DNA from: Micavibrio sp. UBA6929 | GTDB taxonomy: Bacteria; Pseudomonadota; Alphaproteobacteria; Micavibrionales; Micavibrionaceae | DNA length: 64,000 nucleotides | Assembly (NCBI GenBank): GCA_002448815.1 | Contig: DKAJ01000002.1 | Location: 69,760-133,759 of the forward strand | Direction of reading: 5' to 3' | Shown: positions 51,351 to 61,150 of the stretch, piece by piece | How the letters are laid out: each line of letters opens with the position of its first letter | Position numbering within the stretch: position 1 is the first letter of the stretch | The notes under the pieces: model-generated | Told to the model about the DNA's origin: nothing | What the model saw: only the letters and a program-made list of their open reading frames with translations | Databases searched by the model: none | Translations under genes and position numbers: made by a program

Positions 51351-52202
51351 TTACCGGCGGCGACTTTGGCGGTTCGTATACGCCAAAGAATACAGTGCCA
51401 GCATCGTGAAGAAACTGCCCATAGCGCCGAGAATTAATTCTTCTTCCCATGATGGCGGTATTTGCCCGTCTATGGCTTGCTGAATAACGGCAAAGACATC
51501 TTGCCTAACGGCATCTTGCCCATCCATAGGCAAGCCATTATACGCGGCGTAGACCATCGCCAATCCGATCAATAAAAATACGCTTGCTACGATAAAGCCT
51601 GACTTTGTATTTCGGCTAACTTCTTCCATTTGCTCGTGCGCGGTATCAATTAAGCGCCCATCTTCTTTGGGCTGCCACTGTTTAAAGTGTGGCGTTATCT
51701 TGATGGTATTTTTCAAAAACAGGCTCGCGATAAAGACGAGGGTAAAAACCAGTCCAATATCTTTATATTCTGCTTGCGCTTCGCTCACCAGAAAGCCCAG
51801 CATCACGGCGCCGATCAGAAAACAGCCAGATGCAAAGACCTTTAAAATGCGTGTCTTAACGGTTGCATCCAAAATCTCGCCCATATAATCCTCGCGAACA
51901 AAAACGGCTATATCATCGTAGAGGCGGTTATGCATTTCGCTTATGGATGCGCCTGCGATTTTATAAGTTTTTCCGTTCCACTGAAACTCAACTATGGGCC
52001 GGTAATAGCTTTGCCTGCGTGTTTGATTGTTGCTGCGATAGGTTGATGTATAATGCTCGATCCCGACAACTTTGCCTGTGACCTCCTTGGCATTTTTCCA
52101 TACGCTCAGGTCGTACCACCAAAAGTGAATAGCCGCGACAAAGAGTATACATGACGGCACCACCATCATTAAGGTTGCGAAATCTAGCTCTAATACAGGC
52201 AT
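51351..52202 (-). CDS. DUF3592 membrane protein
   Basis: A 283-residue protein with four hydrophobic helices (about 10-28, 120-142, 150-168, 208-228) and a fifth near the C-terminus. After the first helix comes a DUF3592-type extracytoplasmic beta domain: KEVTGKVVGIEHYTSTYRS, YYRPIVEFQWNGKTYKI, DDIAVFVREDYMGEILDA. The function is unknown. The start at 52202 (MPVLELDF) with AAGGTG 10 bases upstream is preferred over a longer frame that enters the M20 gene. It starts 19 bases after the M20 peptidase gene, so the two form an operon. Confidence 0.85.
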   Translation of the reverse strand: MPVLELDFATLMMVVPSCILFVAAIHFWWYDLSVWKNAKEVTGKVVGIEHYTSTYRSNNQTRRQSYYRPIVEFQWNGKTYKIAGASISEMHNRLYDDIAVFVREDYMGEILDATVKTRILKVFASGCFLIGAVMLGFLVSEAQAEYKDIGLVFTLVFIASLFLKNTIKITPHFKQWQPKEDGRLIDTAHEQMEEVSRNTKSGFIVASVFLLIGLAMVYAAYNGLPMDGQDAVRQDVFAVIQQAIDGQIPPSWEEELILGAMGSFFTMLALYSLAYTNRQSRRR

Positions 52203-52221
52203 ATCATTTTCACCTTTTTGG

Positions 52222-53421
52222 TTATCCTTGCGCGGGCAAGCTACCCTCGACAACGCGCACCCAATATTCAATGCCTTGTGCGATGAGGTCATCATTAAAA
52301 TCATAGCGCGGCGTATGCAGCCCCTGATTATACGGGCTGGCAGGATCATCAACGCCTTGCCCCATCATGATATAACATCCTGGCACCTTTTGCAGCATCG
52401 CGCCAAAATCCTCTGCCCCAGTGGTCGGCGTAAGATTGCCGTCTACATTGTCGTCGCCCACAATTGATTTGGCGATATCAAGGCAAAACTGCGTTGCGGC
52501 ACCATCATTGACGGTTGGATCATATGCGCCATCTTCGAAAATGCATTCGCCCTGCCCGCCATAGCTTTGCGCGACGCTGGACGTCATTTGGATAATTTTA
52601 TCAATAATGTCGGCGCGCACCTTGGTATCAAAGGTGCGTAAAGTGCCGCTTAGGACGGCATCATCGGGAATCACGTTAAATGCACCAGTGCCCGCATTAA
52701 AATTCGTGATGCTCAGCACGACAGGCTCCATCGGCGAGACATAACGGCTTGCAATGGTTTGCAGCGCCACCACCAGTTGCGATGCGATAACAATCGGATC
52801 GGTGCATAAATGCGGCTGCGCGGCATGACAGCCTGCGCCTTTGATTGTAATGTCAAAGCGATCCGCTGCTGCCATCACAGGCCCGGTGCAGGTTGCAATC
52901 GTGCCAAATTTCAAACGCGGCCAGTTATGCATCGCAAAGACGCGGTCGCACGGAAAGCGATCAAACAGCCCTTCGGCAATCATGCGGTGCGCGCCGCCTG
53001 CGCCTTCTTCAGCGGGTTGGAAAATCAAATGCACGCGCCCGTCAAAGTTTCTATTTTCTGATAAATATTTCGCCGCGCCCAGCAACATCGCAGTATGCCC
53101 ATCATGGCCGCAACCATGCATTTTCCCCTCTGTTTTCGAGGCATGTGGCTTGCCGCGCGGGTCTTCTACAATGTCCAGCGCATCCATATCCGCGCGCAGG
53201 CCAATGGCTTTGCCTGATACATCAGACTGACCTGTGATGGTTGCAACGATGCCTGTTTCAGCGATTCCTGCCTCGAACGGCACGCCCCACTGCGTCAATT
53301 TTTCCTGCACAAGGTTACTGGCGAAGGTTTCTTCATATGCGGTTTGCGGGTTTTCGTGCAAAGTGCGGCGATATGCGGCAATTTCATCCGCCATAGCCTG
53401 AATAGAATTACGAATTGTCAT
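52222..53421 (-). CDS. M20 family amidohydrolase/peptidase
   Basis: A 399-residue metal-dependent amidohydrolase of the M20D group (hippurate hydrolase, IAA-amino acid hydrolase, N-acyl amino acid deacylase). Metal ligands are in GKMHGCGHDGHTAMLLGAA (Cys and His), PAEEGAGGAHRMI (paired Glu), MHNWP, and a late GAEDFG. The inner dimerisation domain runs about residues 180-295. It removes an acyl group from an amino acid; the natural substrate is unknown. It precedes the DUF3592 gene by 19 bases. Confidence 0.93.
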   Translation of the reverse strand: MTIRNSIQAMADEIAAYRRTLHENPQTAYEETFASNLVQEKLTQWGVPFEAGIAETGIVATITGQSDVSGKAIGLRADMDALDIVEDPRGKPHASKTEGKMHGCGHDGHTAMLLGAAKYLSENRNFDGRVHLIFQPAEEGAGGAHRMIAEGLFDRFPCDRVFAMHNWPRLKFGTIATCTGPVMAAADRFDITIKGAGCHAAQPHLCTDPIVIASQLVVALQTIASRYVSPMEPVVLSITNFNAGTGAFNVIPDDAVLSGTLRTFDTKVRADIIDKIIQMTSSVAQSYGGQGECIFEDGAYDPTVNDGAATQFCLDIAKSIVGDDNVDGNLTPTTGAEDFGAMLQKVPGCYIMMGQGVDDPASPYNQGLHTPRYDFNDDLIAQGIEYWVRVVEGSLPAQG

Positions 53422-53552
53422 ACTTGAAAGTCCTTACTTCAGAAAAAATAGGCCGATTACACCTAAGGCATGCCATACAGGCATAGTTTAGGGCAATCGA
53501 CCGAGGTCAGCAAGAATTAGTCTAAAAACGGAAGGATAGCGATGTTCATCAA

Positions 53553-56500
53553 TTACAGCATACCTAGACTGTTGTTGTAGTCAGAGCGATCGCGGGCTTG
53601 CTCGGAAATATCGCGGAAATCATAATCTTTATCCAGCTTCTTAAACATTGGCCCCCACGTTTTCGCAGAATCATATGCTTTTTCGAAATCACGGCCCATT
53701 TCTTCATGTGTCAACGGATCATAACGCTGAATTTGCACTGGCGTTTGTCTTTGCGCGGCCTCTAGGCGCGGATCATCTGGATAGACAACTTCACCTTTTA
53801 AATCGACCGATTCATAATGACCACCACCAGTCGTTTTAATGGGATCATCTGTCGGCGTAAAGATCACCCATGCGCCAGTATCCATGCGCACCGCGATGCC
53901 ATCTTGTGGATCAAATCCGCCGTCAATGCGTTGATCTAGGCCATCATGTCTGCGCATCGCATTAAAGATACGTCCCAAGCGCTCGGTACAAATTGCATCA
54001 CCGGAAAATGGCATCTGTGTTAGGCGCGCCATATTATTGTTTACAAATTCTTCTGACAATTCATAGCTTTCATAGCGGCCTGATCTCTCGGAAAAGCGCG
54101 TTAGCATAAGCTCGCCATCCTCATCAAAGCTCAGCACGCCGTCTTTGGCCTGCGCCAGAGAAATATCCCCGTCATTTACACGGCGAATAAGATGGCCTTG
54201 TGCATTACAGTTACGCAATTTATCCAAGCCGGGCTCTTCACGTAGAGCAATCGTTTTCTCACCTTTAATATATTGATTGCGGTCATGTTCGTTTTGATCA
54301 CCGAGGAACTCATAGATCTGCTTCATATTAGAACTAGCGATTGCTCCTGTAACTCTTCCTATGGCAGCATCAACGTATGTGGCGTCGCGATCTTCTGAAA
54401 ATGCCGAGGCAAACAACTCTCTCTCTTTTGCAAAGTCTGGATCGCCCAAGTCAACAACCAAATCTTCCCATACGATACCATCCCACAGATGACCATCTTC
54501 CACATCTGGTTTCGCTGGCGTTTCGGTGCGATCTGCAACACGATCACGGCGGCTTGTGCGCTCTGGCTGCGATGGCACAACGGTTTCCACTTCCTGCACA
54601 ATCTCCGCCGCGTCAGGCTGAACCTCAGCTTCCGCAGGTGTTGTAATCTCTGCACCTTCCGGCATGCGCGCTTCCAAGGCTGCTAAGGCTTGTTGCGCTT
54701 CACTTAACGTCGCTTGTGCCTCTTCTAATTCAGCTAGGGCAACAAGGCGCTCTTCACCTTGTAACGCAAGATCGGCATCCGTCGCCACAAGCTGTGCTTT
54801 AAGCGCTTCAAGATTGTTTTCAATATTTTCTTCACGGCGTTCGCGGTGTGCTTTTTGCGGGCCTGGCTTATTTGTTCCAGGTAAATCAACCTGAATATCT
54901 GCATCAGGGTCATTGCGCATCACCTCAATCAGCTCTTCTGCTGTAAGCTTTTCTCCGTCAACGCGCACGCTCATCGAACTGTGGTCGTCATACAGTGCAG
55001 AAATCGCGGCGATCGTATCTTGTTGCTGTGCTTCAAGTTCACTAATACGCGCATCAATCGTGTTAAGATTTTCTTGAGCGCGCTCAACACTTTCTTGTGC
55101 AACGCCCACAAGCAAGCGTGCTTCGGCCACGGCCTGCGGATCTACAGGATCTAATGCAGGTGTAACTTCAACACCTAATTTACTTGCATATTCTTCAATC
55201 GCAGCATTGATATCATCGCCAACCTCGATGCCATTTTGCGCGAGAAAGCGCTCGACATGGGGCTGATTTTGGGCATCACCTACCGCGCCTTGCATGCCTT
55301 GGATAATTGCATCTGCTAATGCAGGATTTGTTTTAATCTCATCTGGATTAAAGAACGTATTTTTCTGCATTTCAATTTGACCAACAGTTGCACCATTTGG
55401 CAAACCTTCGTGGCCTAATGCCTCCATACTGGCGCGTGTCTTTTTACCATACAGATTGTCAATCTGACTGACCTCTACACCGTTAAGTGCCGCATAACCA
55501 CCATTTTGAGCCAGTGTAATTACCGTTTGGATATACGCTGCGGGGCCATCTAGATTACCTTTTGCAGTTGTAAAATCACTGACGCGCGTTTGTGTGCGCG
55601 TTCCACTTCCACCCTGCGGTGTATTTTCATCAACGCCTGCTGTTTGTCCGCCCTGCTGAGCACCTTGATCAGCGTCTACTGTTTGCTCGCCCTGTTGAGC
55701 ATCTTGATCAGCGCCTGCAGCAGGATTATCCTGCTGCGCAGATGGATCGGCTTCTGCAGTTGCATCGGCAACAATACCGCGGTCAAGTTCATCTGATACT
55801 TCGCCGCCATAAACTGTACTAAGATATGCAAGACCTTCACCATTTTGGGTTAATTCTTGGATCTTGGCGTCTACAGCTGCCTCTGCAACGTCTTTTGCAT
55901 TGCCTCGGCCTCTAGCGCCATTTGACGCATTCTCATATGCCTCAACAAGCGCGGCTAATTCCTGAATACCTTCTGGCGCGTCATCGCCTGCAAGGCCAGC
56001 GGTCTTTTTCAGTAATTCACCCTGCATTTCAGGACCAATAATCGTAAAGAGCGCGTTTGCGGCCTCTGGATCACGAAGAACTTTAGTAAGCTCGGCCAGA
56101 TAAGCATCATCGGCTTTGCCTAGATCTTCTTTTGCATTTGCAATGCGCTCGGCCAATTCGTCTTGCGTCAATGGCTGGTGACGGCGTTGATAACGTGTGC
56201 GATGGCCAGCCCCTTCGAAACGACGCTGCGCGGCATCACGGGCATCCATGGCCGTTTTCAAATCGTTTAGTGCGGCCAAGCTTCCGCTGTAATTTTCAAG
56301 TGAGTCGCGTAATTCTTCACCGAATTCTGTGCGCAAAGATTGAACTTCTAGGTCACCCATAGCCAGAATATCAATTTGATCCTGGCTTAGGTTATGTTTT
56401 TGCGCGAATTCTTCGAAGCGATCTTGAATTTCCATTTCAAGCAACGGCGTTGTCAGCAAGAATGTTGGACCAACTGCGCCAATGTTTTCTGCCTGTACAA

Positions 56501-57596
56501 GTGCTTCTAATTCTTGGTTTAATTTAATATATTCATCACATACATCTTGGCTGATTTGGCCTGCATCACACAATGCTTGTGCGTATTCGCGCTGCTCGCC
56601 ATATTGTTGAGAAATCAAATACGCCACGCCGCCTGCCGCCGCTACACCGAAGACAACGGTAAGCTTTGCGCCTTTACTACCCAAACGCCCGATACGTGCC
56701 GCGGACTTTAAATCTTTCAATTCATCTGCCGCCTGAGCAAGATCTCCAACCTTAGCAGCTTTACCTGCCCCATCCGGAGCATTGGCCTTTGCATCAGTCC
56801 CGTCTGGTGCATTTTCTGAAGCCGTTGGCTTATTCGTTTCTGGCGAGCTTGGTGTTTGCCCCCCTTGCGCTGAAAACGGATAGCGGTCAACATTTTGAAC
56901 GCGATCAATTTGATCACCTTGAATGCGAATATCTGAACCACCGCTGATGTCACCACCCACAGTAAATTGAACGCCCATGCGGCCTAATGCGGCTTGCACT
57001 TCGTCTGCGTTATCAAGTGATGGAACGTCAATGCGTAAGGCCTGCTTGCCGCCGCCTAAGAAATCATTATCCATGCGCGCAGATGAACCTGAGATAGCTG
57101 TATTAATCGTTGCGATATCACGGAAATGTTGGATATCATCGCCTTTTAATAAAAGGTCATACGCAATATCTGCGTTACCGCGCGGCAAGCCTGAGCTCCA
57201 GACTTCTGGCTTCATACCGCGGCTTTCAAGGCCTGCGCGGAATGCTTCGCGCTGCGCCGCGTTCATGCCATCAAGGTTAACGGCAACCACATTGCCCTTG
57301 CCATGCATATTACGGGCTTCGGCAGGACGGTTAAAATCTTGTTGATTGACATCGGGGTGATCTGCAGGTGACTTTGTTTTTTCAGCTTCTGGCTGTACGG
57401 GCTTATCATCTACCTGAGGTTTCTCAGCCTCAGGCGTCTGTGATGCACGTACACTTGCAAAATTTCTAGCGCGTTGCGCGGCACGCTGGGCACGTCTTTT
57501 CATACCACCAAGAACCCTATTTTTTTTCGGCTGTTCTTGTGCCTCAGGTGTTGTTTCAACCTCTGCGCCTTCAACTGTATCAATTTCATCTGCCAT
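53553..57596 (-). CDS. Giant low-complexity membrane-anchored protein, unknown function
   Basis: A 1347-residue, strongly acidic and Ala/Gln/Glu-rich protein. The layout is a basic N-terminus (about 24-50), then two similar alpha/beta units (about 101-165 and 186-238, each ending in a [G-x-x-D-I...GD-I-Q/D] pattern). A low-complexity linker leads to one likely membrane helix (312-330, VVFGVAAAGGVAYLI), helical regions, and a Gln/Gly/Asp repeat tract (618-663). Next comes a segment with YGKKTRASMEALGHEGLPNGATVG (about 716-740) resembling a peptidoglycan-binding fold, then coiled coil (about 830-1010) and a C-terminal globular domain of about 280 residues. There is no signal peptide. I do not recognise the protein; neighbours are a wall hydrolase and a methyltransferase. 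Confidence 0.7.
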   Translation of the reverse strand: MADEIDTVEGAEVETTPEAQEQPKKNRVLGGMKRRAQRAAQRARNFASVRASQTPEAEKPQVDDKPVQPEAEKTKSPADHPDVNQQDFNRPAEARNMHGKGNVVAVNLDGMNAAQREAFRAGLESRGMKPEVWSSGLPRGNADIAYDLLLKGDDIQHFRDIATINTAISGSSARMDNDFLGGGKQALRIDVPSLDNADEVQAALGRMGVQFTVGGDISGGSDIRIQGDQIDRVQNVDRYPFSAQGGQTPSSPETNKPTASENAPDGTDAKANAPDGAGKAAKVGDLAQAADELKDLKSAARIGRLGSKGAKLTVVFGVAAAGGVAYLISQQYGEQREYAQALCDAGQISQDVCDEYIKLNQELEALVQAENIGAVGPTFLLTTPLLEMEIQDRFEEFAQKHNLSQDQIDILAMGDLEVQSLRTEFGEELRDSLENYSGSLAALNDLKTAMDARDAAQRRFEGAGHRTRYQRRHQPLTQDELAERIANAKEDLGKADDAYLAELTKVLRDPEAANALFTIIGPEMQGELLKKTAGLAGDDAPEGIQELAALVEAYENASNGARGRGNAKDVAEAAVDAKIQELTQNGEGLAYLSTVYGGEVSDELDRGIVADATAEADPSAQQDNPAAGADQDAQQGEQTVDADQGAQQGGQTAGVDENTPQGGSGTRTQTRVSDFTTAKGNLDGPAAYIQTVITLAQNGGYAALNGVEVSQIDNLYGKKTRASMEALGHEGLPNGATVGQIEMQKNTFFNPDEIKTNPALADAIIQGMQGAVGDAQNQPHVERFLAQNGIEVGDDINAAIEEYASKLGVEVTPALDPVDPQAVAEARLLVGVAQESVERAQENLNTIDARISELEAQQQDTIAAISALYDDHSSMSVRVDGEKLTAEELIEVMRNDPDADIQVDLPGTNKPGPQKAHRERREENIENNLEALKAQLVATDADLALQGEERLVALAELEEAQATLSEAQQALAALEARMPEGAEITTPAEAEVQPDAAEIVQEVETVVPSQPERTSRRDRVADRTETPAKPDVEDGHLWDGIVWEDLVVDLGDPDFAKERELFASAFSEDRDATYVDAAIGRVTGAIASSNMKQIYEFLGDQNEHDRNQYIKGEKTIALREEPGLDKLRNCNAQGHLIRRVNDGDISLAQAKDGVLSFDEDGELMLTRFSERSGRYESYELSEEFVNNNMARLTQMPFSGDAICTERLGRIFNAMRRHDGLDQRIDGGFDPQDGIAVRMDTGAWVIFTPTDDPIKTTGGGHYESVDLKGEVVYPDDPRLEAAQRQTPVQIQRYDPLTHEEMGRDFEKAYDSAKTWGPMFKKLDKDYDFRDISEQARDRSDYNNSLGML

Positions 57597-57759
57597 CTTG
57601 CTATTCCTTGCTAACCCCTGTTTTCCTTATTGCTCACGTGGGGTGTCTTATTTTGTTACGACCATTAAACAGGAAAATAGTTAAGATTCGGTAAAGCTGT
57701 TATTTTCAATTAAAAACAACAGTTTAAATAAATTTATCAATGTACACGAATGGTAAGTA

Positions 57760-58482
57760 TTAAAGGAAAAGCGTTTTTTTATCGCGCAAAATGGCGTCGG
57801 CGGCGAGGGTATATGCGCCATCCCCTTGATGCAGCGTTAAACCCGCATGCAACATCATTGGCGTTTTACGGTCTTTGCGCGCCCTGACGATGACGCGCCC
57901 AGCCTCTTTCCCCTCTTTAGGCCATAGGGGGATAACCTCGACCGCGCCAAAACGTTTACCCAGCGCCGATAATATTTCAGGCAATGCATCCGCGCGGTGA
58001 ACAATCGTCAGCGAGCCTTGTGATTTCAGCGCGCGATGCGCGGCCTTAACCCAGTGCGTTAAGGTCACATCGGCATCAACGTGCCCCATTGCGCGCGCCT
58101 TGGCGGCATCCGGGGATTGCAAATGCGCACCGGCCGTTAAATAAGGTGGGTTACAAATGACATGATCAAACCGATCTGCCGCGTGCCAGTTTTGGATATC
58201 GGCCTGAATGATATTGGCCGGCATCTTATTAAGGTCTGCATTATGGCGGGCAAGTTCGGCCTCGCGCTCCAGTAATTCAACCCCTGTGAGGCGTGCATCA
58301 GGCACGCGTGCCAGAACGCATAATCCTGCCGCGCCTACGCCGCACCCTAAATCAAGTAGTGTCTCCCCGCCCTTCACAGGGCACGCAGCAGCCAACAACA
58401 CCGCATCAATCGAGGTTTGGAAGCCTCCGCCGGGTTGTTGCAAGGCAATGGCCTTATTTAAAAGATGTATAACGCGGGTCAT
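57760..58482 (-). CDS. TrmN6/YfiC-like methyltransferase
   Basis: A 240-residue Rossmann-fold methyltransferase with the NPPY motif of N6-adenine enzymes (HVICNPPYLTAG). It also has the N-terminal GGGFQTSIDAVLLAAACP and SAM motif LLDLGCGVGAAGLCVLARVP. This matches tRNA1(Val) A37-N6 methyltransferases (TrmN6/YfiC). The exact target base cannot be proved by reading. It starts in the last codon of the SLT transglycosylase gene (ATGA overlap, 58479-58482), so the two are translationally coupled though functionally unrelated. Confidence 0.88.
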   Translation of the reverse strand: MTRVIHLLNKAIALQQPGGGFQTSIDAVLLAAACPVKGGETLLDLGCGVGAAGLCVLARVPDARLTGVELLEREAELARHNADLNKMPANIIQADIQNWHAADRFDHVICNPPYLTAGAHLQSPDAAKARAMGHVDADVTLTHWVKAAHRALKSQGSLTIVHRADALPEILSALGKRFGAVEVIPLWPKEGKEAGRVIVRARKDRKTPMMLHAGLTLHQGDGAYTLAADAILRDKKTLFL

Positions 58483-59408
58483 AGACGCTTATTAGAATCA
58501 TTTGCGCCCAGCGGCAAGTCCATTTGCGTCATTAGGATTAAATCAAGCTGATTATAAAGAAGGCTATTTAAGGTCGGCGGCACGTCTTCACGCGCGTTAA
58601 ACTGCGCCCGATTATTCATTTTCGCAATCACATTGGCGATATTATTTTGCGCCTGTGCGATCTGTTCATCTTGATTAGCAGGTGCAGCGGTCTGCTTTGC
58701 GACCTTAAAGACCTGAGCGCTCGATGTGACGACTTCGTCTGCATTCGCGCCTGTATCTGCTTCGGCGATTTGCACATCCTGCGCGTCACTTGGCATAAAA
58801 TCTTTGCTGTCCATTTTAAACTTCCTGTCAAAAAAGGCGTAGACCTCGTCCAAGGATTTGGCGCGCCCTGTTGATTTATCGTAGAACACATTTTGATTGG
58901 CTGCAGCAGCCTTAGGAAACAAGACTGCGGCAGGATCAGACCCATTTTGATCTTTGGCATTCAAAAAGGCCGAAGCCTGCCCCGCGCCAAGAAAATGTGC
59001 AAAATATAACTCAGTCGCCCCGACATCACCGCCCCAATTGCGATCAAGATAGCGGGCATTTTCGCCTGCGAACTCGGCCGCCATTTGGGATGCGATTTGC
59101 GGGTCTTTACGCAGTTCAAGCAGGCTTTGCTTATCCTGCGCGGTATCAATGCCTAATTTCTCGCCGTATCGATCAACCATATTCATCCATGTGGATTCAA
59201 TAAATTGGAACAGGCCAGTTGCGCTGCTGGTTTTGGCTTTAACATCGGCATCAAAGCTGCTTTCGGCGCGGGCTTGTTGCAAAAGGTAGGCAAAATCGAC
59301 ACCGCTGCCTTCGCTGGCGTCACGGATTGCCGCGACCACTTGACGCGGCGCAGCAACATTAAATGTATCTAAGACTTTGTTTTGTATATAATTTATTAAG
59401 TCTGTCAT
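58479..59408 (-). CDS. SLT-domain lytic transglycosylase
   Basis: A 309-residue protein with a transglycosylase SLT domain at about 25-150: LLQQARAESSFDADVKAKTSSATGLFQFIESTWMN has the catalytic Glu (AES) and GLFQF in place of GLMQ, then AAEFAGENARYL and GATELYFAHFLGAGQASAFL. This variant resembles flagellar-type or phage-type muramidases. There is no signal peptide, so export must be by another route or cell lysis. The C-terminal half is disordered (Gln/Ala/Asn-rich). It overlaps the TrmN6-like gene by 4 bases. Confidence 0.85.
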   Translation of the reverse strand: MTDLINYIQNKVLDTFNVAAPRQVVAAIRDASEGSGVDFAYLLQQARAESSFDADVKAKTSSATGLFQFIESTWMNMVDRYGEKLGIDTAQDKQSLLELRKDPQIASQMAAEFAGENARYLDRNWGGDVGATELYFAHFLGAGQASAFLNAKDQNGSDPAAVLFPKAAAANQNVFYDKSTGRAKSLDEVYAFFDRKFKMDSKDFMPSDAQDVQIAEADTGANADEVVTSSAQVFKVAKQTAAPANQDEQIAQAQNNIANVIAKMNNRAQFNAREDVPPTLNSLLYNQLDLILMTQMDLPLGANDSNKRL

Positions 59409-59500
59409 GCCATACTGAAACCAGAGTAAAAATAGTTTATACTTATCATCACGCTTAGCATTGCAACGTGCGTGCCAGTTTTCACTTTGAAGGAGATTTC

Positions 59501-61135
59501 ATGTCTGATTATACGCCCCCGACCCAAGATATGCAGTTCACACTAGAAGACGTTCTTGGTTTCACGCATGAGGAGCTAGACAGCGAAACCATCACTGCCA
59601 TTTTGGATGAGGCAAGTAAACTGGCCCGCGATGAGCTTGCACCGCTTAACGCCACAGGTGACCAGCATGGCGCGCGCATTGATACGCAAACAGGTGATGT
59701 CACAACCGCGCCTGGGTTTAAAGACGCCTATGCCAATTATCGTGACGGCGGGTGGAACGCCGTGCCGTTTGATCCTGATTATGGCGGGCAAGGCCTGCCG
59801 TGGGCGATTGCCTTTCCCGTGCAGGAAATGTGGCAAGGCGCGAATATGAGCTTTGGCTTATGCCCCCTACTCAACCAAGGCGCCGTCGAAGCGATCAGCG
59901 CCCATGGCTCACAGGATTTAAAAGACACCTATCTTGAAAACCTGATCAGCGGACAATGGACTGGCACAATGAACCTGACCGAGCCTCAGGCAGGATCAGA
60001 TCTTGGGCTGTTATCCGCCAAGGCCGCACCCAACGATGACGGCACGTTTAAAATCTCGGGGCAGAAAATCTTTATCACCTATGGCGATCACGATATGGCC
60101 GACAACATTATTCACTTGGTTCTGGCGCGCCTGCCAGATGCGCCAGATGACGTTAAGGGGATATCTTTATTTGTCGTGCCCAAATTCCTGCCCGATAGTG
60201 GCGCGCGCAACGCGGTGAAGTGCATTGGGCTAGAGCATAAACTTGGCATTCATGCCTCGCCGACCTGCACGATGGACTTTGACGGTGCGACAGGCTTCAT
60301 CGTGGGCGAGCCTCATATGGGCCTAAAATACATGTTCACAATGATGAACAATGCACGTTTAAGCGTTGGCCTGCAGGGCGTCGCCATTGCAGAGCGCGCC
60401 TATCAGCATGCCCTATCCTACGCGCAGGAACGCGTGCAAGGAAAATCCACCGACACGGGCGAGCGCGTTAGCATTGACCACCACCCTGATGTGAAACGTA
60501 TGCTGCTAGAGATGCGCAGCTGCACCGAGGCGGGGCGAGCACTAACCTATCAGGCGGCACTTGCCCTCGACAGCGGGGATGAGCTTGTTCATTTACTGAC
60601 GCCGCTGGTGAAAAGCTGGTGCACGGATATGTCGGTCAGTGTGGCCTCGCTTGGCATTCAGGTTCATGGCGGCATGGGCTTTATTGAAGAAACCGGCGCG
60701 GCGCAATATATGCGAGATTCCCGTATTTTACCCATTTACGAGGGCACAAACGGCATTCAGGCCGCAGATCTGGTCTTCCGCAAAATGCTGCGCGATCAAG
60801 GCACGCTTGCCTTGCGTTATATAGGGGAGCTTAAAGACAACATGTCACCCGACCATCAGGATGATATGCAGCCTTATCTGAATGATTTAACCGACCTGAT
60901 TAAGGCAATCGGCGCGCATAAAGACATCAATGCCTTGTCCTTTGCCGCGAAACCTTGTTTAGATGCATTTGCTCTGATCGCGGGGGCGTGTTTGCTGTCC
61001 CGCAGCGCGATCGCCGTCCAATCGCACAGTGATCCAGACTTTGCCGCGCAGAAAATAGAGAGCATTACATTCTTTATTCAGCATATCTTGCCGCGCGCAC
61101 ATGGGCACCTGATCTCGGCGCGTCATAGCCTATAA
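59501..61135 (+). CDS. Acyl-CoA dehydrogenase
   Basis: A 544-residue FAD enzyme that introduces the alpha-beta double bond in acyl-CoA. It has the N-terminal YTPPTQDMQFTLEDVL, GGQGLPWAI, MNLTEPQAGSDLGLL, KIFITYGDHDMADN, the C-terminal VHGGMGFIEETGAAQYMRDSRI and the catalytic Glu region PIYEGTNGIQAADL. The extra 100-residue C-terminal helical domain (over the usual 390) marks the FadE/DmdC-like long group. Substrate length or type is not evident. AAGGAG precedes the ATG at 59501. It stands alone. Confidence 0.94.
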   Translation: MSDYTPPTQDMQFTLEDVLGFTHEELDSETITAILDEASKLARDELAPLNATGDQHGARIDTQTGDVTTAPGFKDAYANYRDGGWNAVPFDPDYGGQGLPWAIAFPVQEMWQGANMSFGLCPLLNQGAVEAISAHGSQDLKDTYLENLISGQWTGTMNLTEPQAGSDLGLLSAKAAPNDDGTFKISGQKIFITYGDHDMADNIIHLVLARLPDAPDDVKGISLFVVPKFLPDSGARNAVKCIGLEHKLGIHASPTCTMDFDGATGFIVGEPHMGLKYMFTMMNNARLSVGLQGVAIAERAYQHALSYAQERVQGKSTDTGERVSIDHHPDVKRMLLEMRSCTEAGRALTYQAALALDSGDELVHLLTPLVKSWCTDMSVSVASLGIQVHGGMGFIEETGAAQYMRDSRILPIYEGTNGIQAADLVFRKMLRDQGTLALRYIGELKDNMSPDHQDDMQPYLNDLTDLIKAIGAHKDINALSFAAKPCLDAFALIAGACLLSRSAIAVQSHSDPDFAAQKIESITFFIQHILPRAHGHLISARHSL

Positions 61136-61150
61136 TAGCAATATGAATTT

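Noticed and set aside
55590..55750. Repeated words that could suggest a repeat array
   Set aside because: They are in frame within the giant protein and encode a Gln/Gly/Asp-rich repeat tract; there are no spacers or constant repeats as in CRISPR.
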